Origin: Candidatus Allofournierella merdavium
GTDB lineage: Bacteria; Bacillota; Clostridia; Oscillospirales; Ruminococcaceae
Assembly (NCBI GenBank): GCA_019118765.1
Contig: DWYI01000035.1
Coordinates: 1 to 64,000, forward strand
Length of the DNA stretch: 64,000 bases
Direction: 5' to 3'
Shown: piece by piece, positions 7,490 through 15,013 of the stretch
Position numbering within the stretch: position 1 is the first letter of the stretch
Layout: the number at the start of each line of letters is the position of its first letter
Position numbers and translations under genes: made by a program
The notes under the pieces: generated by a model
Told to the model about the DNA's origin: nothing
Databases searched by the model: none
The model's input: the letters and a program-made list of their open reading frames with translations, nothing else

Positions 7490-8668
7490 CTACACCAGCA
7501 GCGGTTTTTGGGTGTAGCAGCCGCCCATGGGCGCGGGGGTGCGGCGGCAGAGGGCGGCCAGATCGGCGGCGGTGGCGTGGGCGGCGGCCATCCGCGCACA
7601 GGGGCCGCCCTGCCGGGCCAGCCGGGCCAGGGAGGCGTCGGCGGGCTTTTGCACCCCCCGCAACAGGGCCAGGCCCCGCCCGTTCGCCGCCAGCACATGA
7701 AGATAGGGCGGCAGGGCGGGCAGGGCGACGGTGTAGCCCAGCGCCGCGTCCAGCGCATAGCGGCGCAGCCGGGCGTGGGCGTAGCGCTTGGACTTCATGG
7801 CGTCGTACAGCCCCGGCAGGTCCACGGCGGCGCGCACCGCGTTTTCCAAAAGATGTTCCAGCCCCTCGGCGGTGCCCCGGGTGCGGGCGAGGGCGGCGGC
7901 GTCCATCCCCCGCAGGCGGGAGAGCACCGCCACCTCCCAGGCCCGCGGGTCCAGGTCCCGCCCGGCGACCCCGGCCTCCTTATAAAGGGCCAGAGCGGCA
8001 TCCGGCACATAGCCCTCCAGCGCCCCGGCCCCGCCTTTCGCCCAGAGGGCGCGCAGGCTGGAGGCGCTGGCAAAGCCCTCCATGCCGGGGTGCGCCTGGC
8101 CGTGGGCGGCCCCTTTGCGGGGCAGGGCCAGAGGCAAAATGTGGCTGTTTTGGGCCGCGAGGGCCTTGCAGTACTCCACGCCCAGGTTGTTGTTGGGGCC
8201 CGCCAGCACCTGCCCCGCGCCGGGGCACACCTGTTCGGCGGCGGCGGCCCGGGCGACAGCGAAGGAAGCGCCCCCCGCGAGGCGGCGGGCCAGCGCGGCG
8301 GAAAAAGCGGGCGAGGCCAGCGCCGCCGCCGTGCCCGTCAGGGCCGCCGTGTCCGGCGTTTCCGCACCAAAGACCAGGGTGTCCAGGGCGGGCAGGGCGC
8401 TCAGCACCGCCACCCCGGCGGCGGCAAACCCCTCGGCGGAGAGGCAGGCGCAGGGGTTGGGCAGGCACAGCACCAGGTCCGCCCCGCAGCCCAGGGCCGC
8501 GGCGGCCCGCACGTCCGGGGGCAGCAGCGCCGCCGCCCCCCGCTGGGTGACGTCGGCGCTCATGCAGACCGTCACCGTTTCGGCGCCCCGGCGGCGGGCC
8601 TGGGCGATCTGCCAGGCATGGCCGGCGTGGAAGGGGTCGTATTCCGCGATGATGCCGACGTTTTTCAT
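7490..8668 (-). CDS. tmcAL: tRNA(Met) cytidine acetate ligase TmcAL
   Basis: The 392-residue protein belongs to the YlbM/UPF0348 family. TmcAL makes N4-acetylcytidine at the wobble base of elongator tRNA-Met using acetate and ATP through acetyl-AMP. Seen: an N-terminal nucleotidyltransferase fold with IIAEYDPFHAGHAWQI, where HAGH is the HxGH adenylylation motif. SASSLR near residue 205 stands where the family has the ISGTxIR-type signature. The length fits (about 390-410). The start is the ATG at 8668 with AAGGGGG eight bases upstream. It is divergent from ackA and the two promoters overlap, notable because both enzymes handle acetate and ATP. Confidence 0.9.
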   Translation of the reverse strand: MKNVGIIAEYDPFHAGHAWQIAQARRRGAETVTVCMSADVTQRGAAALLPPDVRAAAALGCGADLVLCLPNPCACLSAEGFAAAGVAVLSALPALDTLVFGAETPDTAALTGTAAALASPAFSAALARRLAGGASFAVARAAAAEQVCPGAGQVLAGPNNNLGVEYCKALAAQNSHILPLALPRKGAAHGQAHPGMEGFASASSLRALWAKGGAGALEGYVPDAALALYKEAGVAGRDLDPRAWEVAVLSRLRGMDAAALARTRGTAEGLEHLLENAVRAAVDLPGLYDAMKSKRYAHARLRRYALDAALGYTVALPALPPYLHVLAANGRGLALLRGVQKPADASLARLARQGGPCARMAAAHATAADLAALCRRTPAPMGGCYTQKPLLV

Positions 8669-8689
8669 GGTTCTGGCCCCCTTTTTGCC

Positions 8690-8718
8690 TTGAAAAGCGA
8701 TTTTCACCATTATATAAT
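8690..8718 (+). promoter_or_regulatory. Promoter of ackA
   Basis: TTGAAA (8690-8695) and a perfect TATAAT (8713-8718) are 17 bp apart. This is one of the strongest promoters in the window, as expected for a major fermentation gene. Confidence 0.85.
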
Positions 8719-8737
8719 AGTGGGTGGACAATGTAAA
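8709..8737 (-). promoter_or_regulatory. Promoter of tmcAL
   Basis: On the minus strand TTTACA (8732-8737) and a perfect TATAAT (8709-8714) are 17 bp apart. The -10 overlaps the ackA -10 on the other strand by two bases. Confidence 0.75.
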
Positions 8738-8786
8738 TCCGGGGCGGACGCGCGCCGCCCAGAAACAGTTTTGGGAGGAAATACAT

Positions 8787-9989
8787 ATGAAAATCCTGGT
8801 TATCAACTGCGGTTCGTCCTCGCTGAAGTATCAGCTGATCGACATGACCGACGAGAGCGTGCTGTGCAAGGGCCTGTGCGAGCGCATCGGCATCGAGGGC
8901 AGCAAGATCACCCACCAGGCCCACGGCGGCAAGTGGAGCGAGGAGGTGCCCTTCCCCACCCACACCGAGGCCTTCATGAAGGTGGTGGAGATGATGACCA
9001 CCGGCGAGGGCGCCGTTGTGGCGGACAAGAGCGAGATCGGCGCCATCGGCCACCGCATCGTGCAGGGCGCGGAGTTCTTCACCAAGAGCGAGATCGTCAC
9101 CGACGCCATCATCGACAAGATCGAGGAGATCGCCCCCCTGGCCCCGGTGCACAACCTGGCCCATGTGCAGGGCCTGCGCAGCGCCAAGAAGGTGTTCGGC
9201 GCCCAGGTGCCCAACGTGGTGGTGTTCGACACCACCTTCCACCAGACCATGCCTCCCAAGGCTTACATGTACGGCGTGCCCTACGAGATGTACGAGAAGT
9301 ACGCCATCCGCCGCTACGGCGCCCACGGCACCAGCCACCGCTATGTGAGCATGGCCGCCGCTCAGTTCCTGGGCAAGGACCCCGCCGAGCTGAAGATGGT
9401 CACCTGCCACCTGGGCAACGGCAGCAGCATCACCGCCGTGGACGGCGGCAAGTGCGTGGACACCAGCATGGGCCTGACCCCGCTGGCCGGCGTGCTGATG
9501 GGCACCCGCTGCGGCGATGTGGACCCCAGCGTGGTGACCTACATGGAACAGAAGCTGGGCATCCACGGGCAGGAGATGGCCGACTACCTGAACAAGAAGT
9601 GCGGCCTGCTGGGCGTGTCCGGCGTGTCCAGCGATATGCGGGACGTGACCAGCGCCGCCGAGCAGGGCAATGAGCGCGCCAAGCTGGCCACCGATATGCT
9701 CAAGTACCAGATCAAGAAGTATGTGGGCGCCTACGCCGCCGCCATGGGCGGGCTGGACTGCCTGGTGTTCACCGGCGGCATCGGCGAGAACGACGGCGAG
9801 GTGCGGCTGGCCGTGTGCGAGAACATGGAGTTTTTGGGCATCAAGCTTGACCCCGAAAAGAACAAGCAGCGCGGCGCCGACATCATCGACATGTCCGCCG
9901 CCGACAGCCGCGTGAAGGTGCTGATGGTCTGCACCAACGAGGAGCTGATGATCGCCCGCGACACCCTGGCGCTGGTGACCGCGAAGTAA
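8787..9989 (+). CDS. ackA: Acetate kinase
   Basis: The 400-residue cytosolic enzyme makes ATP and acetate from acetyl phosphate and ADP in mixed-acid fermentation. Seen: N-terminal LVINCGSSSLKY, GHRIVQGAEFF near residue 90, GAHGTSHRYVS near residue 178, and FTGGIGEND near residue 330, all diagnostic. The length is exactly that of the family. The ATG at 8787 has GGGAGGAA seven bases upstream. No phosphotransacetylase gene lies next to it, so it is transcribed alone from a strong promoter to a strong terminator. Confidence 0.97.
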   Translation: MKILVINCGSSSLKYQLIDMTDESVLCKGLCERIGIEGSKITHQAHGGKWSEEVPFPTHTEAFMKVVEMMTTGEGAVVADKSEIGAIGHRIVQGAEFFTKSEIVTDAIIDKIEEIAPLAPVHNLAHVQGLRSAKKVFGAQVPNVVVFDTTFHQTMPPKAYMYGVPYEMYEKYAIRRYGAHGTSHRYVSMAAAQFLGKDPAELKMVTCHLGNGSSITAVDGGKCVDTSMGLTPLAGVLMGTRCGDVDPSVVTYMEQKLGIHGQEMADYLNKKCGLLGVSGVSSDMRDVTSAAEQGNERAKLATDMLKYQIKKYVGAYAAAMGGLDCLVFTGGIGENDGEVRLAVCENMEFLGIKLDPEKNKQRGADIIDMSAADSRVKVLMVCTNEELMIARDTLALVTAK

Positions 9990-10007
9990 ATCCTTTCCGG
10001 CTTTGGA

Positions 10008-10037
10008 GGGCCGCCCCGGTTTGGGGCGGCCCTTTTT
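10008..10037 (+). terminator. Terminator of ackA
   Basis: GGGCCGCCCC (10008-10017) pairs perfectly with GGGGCGGCCC (10023-10032), followed by TTTTT. Confidence 0.92.
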
Positions 10038-10262
10038 GTCTGCCCTTTTCCCGCTGGGGGCGGTTCTTTTGCGTGTTCTTTCCCGGCCGGGGGCGCCCGC
10101 CGCTTTCGCCCCGCCGCCCGGCCCCGGCCCGCCCCTGTGGGGCATTCCCCCGCCCGTCTCCTTCCCCGCCCTCGCCGCACCCTCTGCGCACCATCCCCTC
10201 CCGCCTCCCCCGCGCCGGGCGTTATTTTTGCGCGCCCGGCAAAGAATTTTTTTGCGCCGGGC

Positions 10263-10291
10263 TTGACATCCGGATCCAAAGGTGCTATGGT
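10263..10291 (+). promoter_or_regulatory. Promoter of the GntR-ABC operon
   Basis: A perfect TTGACA (10263-10268) is 17 bp from TATGGT (10286-10291). The weak -10 with a perfect -35 is common in repressor-controlled promoters. Confidence 0.75.
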
Positions 10292-10312
10292 TAGTTACAC
10301 AAGTAATGAACC
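10289..10312 (+). promoter_or_regulatory. Putative autoregulatory operator for the GntR/YtrA repressor
   Basis: An imperfect inverted repeat with arms GGTTAGTTAC and GTAATGAACC around ACAA (8 of 10 positions complementary, core TTAC/GTAA) overlaps the end of the -10 and the likely start site. YtrA-type GntR repressors usually bind such dyads in front of their own ABC operon. The assignment rests on position and symmetry. Confidence 0.6.
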
Positions 10313-10339
10313 AACAAACACAGGGCGGAGGTGAACCGG

Positions 10340-10726
10340 GTGCATGGAAGTTTGAGCGACCAGTCGCTGATCTATCTGCAGATCGCGCAGATGCTGGAGG
10401 ACGACATCCTCCGGGGCGTCTACCGGGAGGAGGAGCAGGTGCCCTCCACCAACGAACTGGCCCGGGAGTACGGCATCAATCCGGCCACGGCGACCAAGGG
10501 CATCAACCTGCTGGTGACCGACGGGGTGCTTTACAAGCGGCGGGGCATTGGGATGTTCGTCGCCCCCGGGGCCATGGCCGCAGTGAAAGAGAAGCGCCGC
10601 AAGGCCCTGGGAGAGCAGTACCTGCTGCCCCTGCTGCGGGAGGCGAAGTCCCTGGGTCTGGGCAAAGAAGAACTGCTGGCGATGGTGAAAGACGCCATCG
10701 AACACGAAGGAGGAACGACGGTATGA
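10340..10726 (+). CDS. GntR-family (YtrA subfamily) transcriptional regulator
   Basis: The 128-residue protein has a winged helix at residues 8-75 (IYLQIAQMLEDDILRG, then VPSTNELAREYGINPATATK as the recognition region). Only a short helical tail follows, which is the YtrA subfamily architecture and lacks a large ligand domain. The GTG at 10340 is chosen because GGAGGTGA ends five bases before it; the in-frame GTG at 10331 lies inside that SD. The last codons overlap the next gene as ATGA, so regulator and ABC ATPase are co-translated. It probably represses the operon through the upstream dyad. The effector is unknown; cell-wall antibiotics are typical inducers in this family. Confidence 0.88.
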   Translation: MHGSLSDQSLIYLQIAQMLEDDILRGVYREEEQVPSTNELAREYGINPATATKGINLLVTDGVLYKRRGIGMFVAPGAMAAVKEKRRKALGEQYLLPLLREAKSLGLGKEELLAMVKDAIEHEGGTTV

Positions 10727-11616
10727 CCACCGGTATTTTGCAGGCCAGGGGCCTGTGCAAGGCGTACAAGAAAAACCAGGTCCTGAATGGCCTGGACATC
10801 ACCATCCAGCCGGGCAAAATTTACGGTCTCATCGGCCGCAACGGCGCGGGCAAAACCACCCTTCTGGGCATCCTCACCGCCCAGAACACCCACGACGCGG
10901 GCGAGGTGAGCTATAACGGCGAGCCGGTGTGGGAGAACCCCAAAGCGCTGGCGGACCTGTGCTTTTCGCGGGAACTTCAGACCACCCTGTTCTACGGCCA
11001 GAACCCCCTGAAGGTGCGCAACTACCTGCAGGCGGGGGCCACCTTCTACCCCCGGTGGGACGAGGCCTATGCCCGGCGGCTGATGAAGGAGTTCGGCCTG
11101 GAGGAGAAAAAGCGGGTGAGCCAGCTCTCCAAGGGGCAGCTGTCCATGGTGACCATCCTCATCGCCCTGGCCAGCGGCGCGCCCGTCACCATTCTGGACG
11201 AGCCGGTGGCGGGGCTGGACGTGGTGGCCCGGGAACGGTTTTACCAGCTGCTGCTGGAGGACTACGAGCGCACGAACCGCACCTTCATCCTCTCCACCCA
11301 CATCATCGAGGAGGCGGCGTCGGTGTTTGAGCGGGTGCTCATTCTGGACGACGGCCGCATCATCGAGGACGCGGAGACCGAGGAGCTGGTGGACCAGTTC
11401 CGGTATGTGTCCGGCGCGGCCGAGGAGGTGGACCGGGTGTGCCAGGGGATGACGGTGGTGAGCGAGCGGCGGATGGGCCGCCGCAAGACCGCCGCCGTGC
11501 GGGATACAGACGGCCGCCGGGCCGCCGACCTGGAGGGCGCCGGCGAGGTGGACGTGGTGCACATGAGCCTGCAGAATGTGTTCGTGGCGCTGTGCGGCCA
11601 CGAGGCGGCGGAATGA
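10723..11616 (+). CDS. ABC transporter ATP-binding protein (YtrB-like)
   Basis: The 297-residue ATPase carries Walker A GRNGAGKTT at residues 38-46, the signature QLSKGQ, Walker B ILDEPVAGLD, and the switch His in ILSTHII. The last 80 residues are a variable C-terminal extension. It is preceded by a GntR regulator (ATGA overlap) and followed by two small polytopic proteins that are likely its membrane partners. Together they form a YtrABC-like efflux or envelope-stress transporter. The substrate is unknown. Confidence 0.9.
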   Translation: MTTGILQARGLCKAYKKNQVLNGLDITIQPGKIYGLIGRNGAGKTTLLGILTAQNTHDAGEVSYNGEPVWENPKALADLCFSRELQTTLFYGQNPLKVRNYLQAGATFYPRWDEAYARRLMKEFGLEEKKRVSQLSKGQLSMVTILIALASGAPVTILDEPVAGLDVVARERFYQLLLEDYERTNRTFILSTHIIEEAASVFERVLILDDGRIIEDAETEELVDQFRYVSGAAEEVDRVCQGMTVVSERRMGRRKTAAVRDTDGRRAADLEGAGEVDVVHMSLQNVFVALCGHEAAE

Positions 11617-11628
11617 GGGGGTGGCGGC

Positions 11629-12282
11629 ATGGCGCGCTGTTTTCGGTTTCTGTTCCGTTTTGCCCTTGTGAATCTGGGCATCTTCGCCGGCGTGGCGGCG
11701 GTCATCGTGGCCGGAGCCTTCGTCACCGACGTGCCCGATGGCCACACAAATCTCTTTGCCACCTACTTTGACGGTTTCCCCGCCCTGGCGCTGCTCATCC
11801 TGTTCATGATGGGCTTTTCCCTGACCAGTACCCTCACCCTGGCCCTCAACTTCGGGGCCACCCGCAAGGCGCTGTTCGGCGCGGTGCAGGGGGTGCTGGC
11901 AGTCTACGCGGTGGGCGGCTGGGCCATCTCCGCTCTCTTTTCCGCCGTGCCGGTGTGGTTCAGCTGGCCACGGCAGGGGGCGGGGTCAGCGCTGCTGCTC
12001 AACTCCGGTCCCGCCTTTCTGGTGGCGGGGGCCGCCGCCGCGGTGCTGGGCCTGCTCAGCGGCGTGTCCATGTCCCGCAGCCGGGTGCTGGGAGGCATCC
12101 TCATCGCCTTCGCGATGATCGCCATGCTGGTGGGCGTGCTGTGGCTGGTCATCACCGGCGGCACCTTCTCCGGCGGGATGTGGGGCAGCCTGCCCTGGCT
12201 GCTGCCCCTGGCGCTGGGCGTGGCCGCGGTGATCGCCGACGTTTTTTTGTATCGCTATCTCAAACGCTATGTGGTGAGGTGA
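11629..12282 (+). CDS. ABC-2-like membrane protein, first permease of the GntR operon
   Basis: The 217-residue protein has about six hydrophobic segments and little else: an N-terminal basic patch (RCFRFLFRF), long Ala/Val/Leu-rich helices and a basic C-terminus (YLKRYVVR). No recognised motif is visible. Its position directly after the ATPase and its topology support a permease role. It shares the pattern FGATRKALFGAVQG with the next gene (RFGRTRRQGLGLVAG), so the two are probably diverged copies. Confidence 0.7.
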   Translation: MARCFRFLFRFALVNLGIFAGVAAVIVAGAFVTDVPDGHTNLFATYFDGFPALALLILFMMGFSLTSTLTLALNFGATRKALFGAVQGVLAVYAVGGWAISALFSAVPVWFSWPRQGAGSALLLNSGPAFLVAGAAAAVLGLLSGVSMSRSRVLGGILIAFAMIAMLVGVLWLVITGGTFSGGMWGSLPWLLPLALGVAAVIADVFLYRYLKRYVVR

Positions 12283-12289
12283 CAAGGCC

Positions 12290-13018
12290 ATGTTTAAAAA
12301 ATTCTTGAAGATGAACGCCGGCGACTTTGCCCTCTACGCCGCGGTGACGGGCGGGCTGTTTTTGCTGGGGGAGATCGTCATCCTCTGCGTGATGGCCATT
12401 GTGAAGCCGGATACCGGCGTTCTGCTGGCGGGCATCGTGCTGCCCATCGTGGCGGCCTTCTCCCTGTTTATCATGAGCTTCACGAACTCGTGGGTGACCT
12501 TCGACCTTGCCCTGCGCTTCGGGCGCACACGGCGGCAGGGCCTGGGCCTTGTGGCCGGGCTGCTGGCGCTGGAGGGGGTCTTTGTCATGGCCCTCGCCGC
12601 GCTTTTGGCGGCGATCGAACGCTTTCTGCTGCCGGGGCTCTGGGCGCGGCTGGCCGGCCGGGACGGCTGGACCTGGATGAGCGCCGCCCCCGTCCCCGAG
12701 GGCGCCGAGCGCCTTTCGTCCGCTTTCTTGCAGGTGGAGGACTTTGTGCTGGCCTGGTGGTGGTACCCGGTGCTGTGGGCGGCGGCGCTGGCCTTCGGCC
12801 TCTTCGCCGGGGTGCTGCTCCAGCGACTCGGGCCCAAGGGCGCCTGGGTGCTGTGGTGCCTGTGGATGGGCGCCTGCTTCGGGCCGCAGCTGCTGGGCTT
12901 CAATATGTGGTTCATCGGCGACTGGAACCTCGGCCTCATCGCCGGCTGCGTGGCGCTGGCGCTGGCGGGCTTTGTGTGGGCGGTGTGGTCCATGCTCCAC
13001 GCGGTTGTGCGCTCGTAA
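12290..13018 (+). CDS. ABC-2-like membrane protein, second permease of the GntR operon
   Basis: The 242-residue protein has about six membrane segments and a loop with charged and aromatic residues around 120-150. It starts seven bases after the previous stop, and its SD (GAGGTGA) lies inside the end of the previous gene, so translation is coupled. It probably pairs with the preceding protein as a heterodimeric permease. No specific substrate can be inferred. Confidence 0.7.
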   Translation: MFKKFLKMNAGDFALYAAVTGGLFLLGEIVILCVMAIVKPDTGVLLAGIVLPIVAAFSLFIMSFTNSWVTFDLALRFGRTRRQGLGLVAGLLALEGVFVMALAALLAAIERFLLPGLWARLAGRDGWTWMSAAPVPEGAERLSSAFLQVEDFVLAWWWYPVLWAAALAFGLFAGVLLQRLGPKGAWVLWCLWMGACFGPQLLGFNMWFIGDWNLGLIAGCVALALAGFVWAVWSMLHAVVRS

Positions 13019-13031
13019 GGGGGGCGAAGGG

Positions 13032-13964
13032 ATGGTGCACGTCGTCTTTTCCACCTCCGCCAGGGGCAGCCTGCGGATGGCGCTGGCCGGCGCGGGCGGC
13101 GCGGCGGCGGTCGGGGCCATCGGCGGAACCGGCGGCCCGCTGGGCCGCCTTGCCGCAAAGCGGGAGGCCGCCCGTTCGAAACGGGAGACCGCCGAAGCCC
13201 CGCCCCTGGAGGGCACCCCCGCCGACGTTCTCTGTCTGCCCCTGGCGCTGAGCGTGGGGGACATTTCCGAAGCTGAACCGGGCGGCCGGCGCAAAGGGGT
13301 GCTGGCGGGCCTTTGGGCCATGGGCCCTTTCGAGAACGAGGAATTTGCCGACAAGATGCTCACCGAAGCCCGCCGTGCCCTGGAGGCACTGGACCGCCGG
13401 GCCGGGGCGGGCGAAACCGTGCGGGTGTGGCAGGGCCCCGGGGCGGACGATGCCTGCGGGCTGCGCTTTCTGGCACATCGGCTGCGGCCGCTGGGCTTTG
13501 ACAAGCTGCGGGCGGAGCGGGTGCCGCTGCCGGAGTTCTGGCCCCGGCCGGACGGCACGGCGGTGCGCTGTGACGGCTGGGGCGAGGTGGAGCCCCGGCA
13601 CTGGGCCGCGCTGGCCGACCCGGAACCGCTGGCGGCCCCGGTGCTGAACGCCCTGGCCCAGGAGTGGGCGGCGCTGCGCGCCGAAAACGCCCCCCTGCGG
13701 GCGGTGGTGAACGGCCGCCTCATGAGCGCTGCGGAAAACTTTTACGACGGTTTCGTGCTGGAGGTCTTGCGCGCCCAGCCGGAACAATTCCGGGAGGCCG
13801 AGGCCATCGGGCGGTTGCTGGGGTCTCTGCGCACCGGCGTCAGCGACGGTTTTGCCGCCATGCGCTTGGAGGCGCTGGTGCGCAAGGGTCTGCTGGAAGT
13901 GGTGAGCGGCCCGCAGCCGGGCCGCCCGGTCTACGACCGGGTACTGCGGAAAAAAGGCATATAA
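13032..13964 (+). CDS. DUF1835 domain protein
   Basis: The 310-residue protein opens with HVVFSTSARGSLRMAL, the nucleotide-binding-like start of DUF1835. Blocks typical of that family and the associated DUF3658 follow: LCLPLALSVGDI, VWQGPGADDACGLRFL, and a C-terminal winged-helix-like region with VVNGRLMSAAENFYDGFV. The function of the family is unknown. It is the last gene of the GntR-ABC operon and starts 14 bp after the permease, followed by a strong terminator. A cytosolic sensor or enzyme acting with the transporter is possible but unsupported. Confidence 0.72.
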   Translation: MVHVVFSTSARGSLRMALAGAGGAAAVGAIGGTGGPLGRLAAKREAARSKRETAEAPPLEGTPADVLCLPLALSVGDISEAEPGGRRKGVLAGLWAMGPFENEEFADKMLTEARRALEALDRRAGAGETVRVWQGPGADDACGLRFLAHRLRPLGFDKLRAERVPLPEFWPRPDGTAVRCDGWGEVEPRHWAALADPEPLAAPVLNALAQEWAALRAENAPLRAVVNGRLMSAAENFYDGFVLEVLRAQPEQFREAEAIGRLLGSLRTGVSDGFAAMRLEALVRKGLLEVVSGPQPGRPVYDRVLRKKGI

Positions 13965-13966
13965 AA

Positions 13967-14001
13967 GCGGATGTTCGGGCAGGCCCGAACGTCCGCTTTT
14001 T
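13967..14001. terminator. Bidirectional terminator
   Basis: Arms 13967-13980 and 13983-13996 pair over 14 bp with one G-T pair around a 2-base loop, then TTTTT on plus and TTTT on minus. It separates the DUF1835 operon from the convergent DUF4422 gene. Confidence 0.9.
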
Positions 14002-14005
14002 GGGT

Positions 14006-14830
14006 TCAGCAACCCTTTATCTTGTAATACACCGCGAAGAGCGCCCGGCTCACCGGCTCAAAGATCCCCAGCTTCACCAGCGCCCTGCGCAGGCGGTAGG
14101 CGGGGGCGCGGCGGTCCTCCTCGGTGTTGGCCACGTCCAGAAAGCAGATCTTTTCCGGCGGGAAGTTGTGATCCGCCCAGATGCAGAGCAGATACTCCGA
14201 GATAAAGCCGCACATGCGGGGTGCGAGGACGCCCGCTTCTTCCCCCAGGCGCTCGAACTCCTCCAAAAGAGGGAACATCCAGGCGCTGTATTCGCAGAAA
14301 GTCTCCCGGCTCGCGATGAGCATATTGCCGAAGCTGGCCCGCCGGCCGTAGGCGAATTTTTCAAAGGAGGGCAGGTATTCCGGGCAGCGCCGGCGCACCA
14401 GTTCCTCCAGCAGCACCATGGGCCGGTTCTGCCCCTCCTTGGGCCGGTCGTGGAACAGGATACCGTTGCAGGCCAGCTTGTAGACGGGCTTGGGCAGGAT
14501 GATGTCGTACCGCTCCAGCAGCGCCCGCGCCTCGGCGGCGGTGAGGATCTGGCTGCGCACGTCGGGGGCGTACAACTCCTTCACGAAGTACCGCCGGTAG
14601 TGCACCAGGCCCATCACCCGCGGCCCGGCCAGGTTTTTCCAGGCCCAGTACTGGGCGGTGAGTTCGCAGTACTGCCGGTTTTTCGCCGAGATGTTCTCCC
14701 CCTCGTCGTCCCGCTGGAAGCCCAGGTCGGCGTCCGCCAGCGCTGCCCCCACCTGCACCGGCAGATAGCCCTCCAGCGCCGGCGGGTCAAAGGACTTGTG
14801 GGCCGCGATCAGGATCGCCGTGTCCCCCAT
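14006..14830 (-). CDS. DUF4422 glycosyltransferase
   Basis: The 274-residue protein matches the DUF4422 family of capsule and O-antigen loci: an AILIAAHKSF start, the NRQYCELTAQYWAWKNL block, GLVHYRRYF near residue 70, and SEYLLCIWADHNF near residue 220. The family is GT-A-like and is found in exopolysaccharide clusters; donor and acceptor are unknown. The ATG at 14830 has CAAGGAGGAA upstream. It is divergent from the GT4 gene that opens the array and marks the left edge of the glycan locus. Confidence 0.85.
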   Translation of the reverse strand: MGDTAILIAAHKSFDPPALEGYLPVQVGAALADADLGFQRDDEGENISAKNRQYCELTAQYWAWKNLAGPRVMGLVHYRRYFVKELYAPDVRSQILTAAEARALLERYDIILPKPVYKLACNGILFHDRPKEGQNRPMVLLEELVRRRCPEYLPSFEKFAYGRRASFGNMLIASRETFCEYSAWMFPLLEEFERLGEEAGVLAPRMCGFISEYLLCIWADHNFPPEKICFLDVANTEEDRRAPAYRLRRALVKLGIFEPVSRALFAVYYKIKGC

Positions 14831-14884
14831 GGCCGTTTCCTCCTTGTTCGGCCCGCGCCGGGCGGGCGGTGTTCTTTTTCGCCT

Positions 14885-14914
14885 ATTGTACCACAGCGGC
14901 CGGCGGCATTGCAA
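14885..14914 (-). promoter_or_regulatory. Promoter of the DUF4422 gene
   Basis: On the minus strand TTGCAA (14909-14914) and TACAAT (14885-14890) are 18 bp apart. Confidence 0.6.
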
Positions 14915-14927
14915 CGCCGCCGCTTTG

Positions 14928-14956
14928 TTGCAACAAATGCCGATTTTTGCTATACT
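14928..14956 (+). promoter_or_regulatory. Promoter of the glycosyltransferase array
   Basis: TTGCAA (14928-14933) and TATACT (14951-14956) are 17 bp apart. The -35 lies in the palindrome GTTGCAAC, and the divergent promoter uses the same TTGCAA. Confidence 0.7.
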
Positions 14957-15013
14957 CTAAACTGTATAAGTGTGGGCCGCGCGGCCAAGAGAAAAAGACG
15001 GAGGCGAAACGGT

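Larger units (their letters stand above)
10038..10339. other. Intergenic stretch between ackA and the GntR operon
   Basis: The first 220 bases are pyrimidine-rich on the plus strand (many C-runs with Ts) and show no convincing gene, repeat or RNA. The last 80 bases hold the GntR-operon promoter, operator and SD described separately. Confidence 0.6.

Noticed and set aside
13664-15013. In-frame upstream extension of the first GT4 gene
   Set aside because: It would run over the DUF1835 end, a terminator and the divergent DUF4422 gene; the ATG at 15014 has an SD and promoter.
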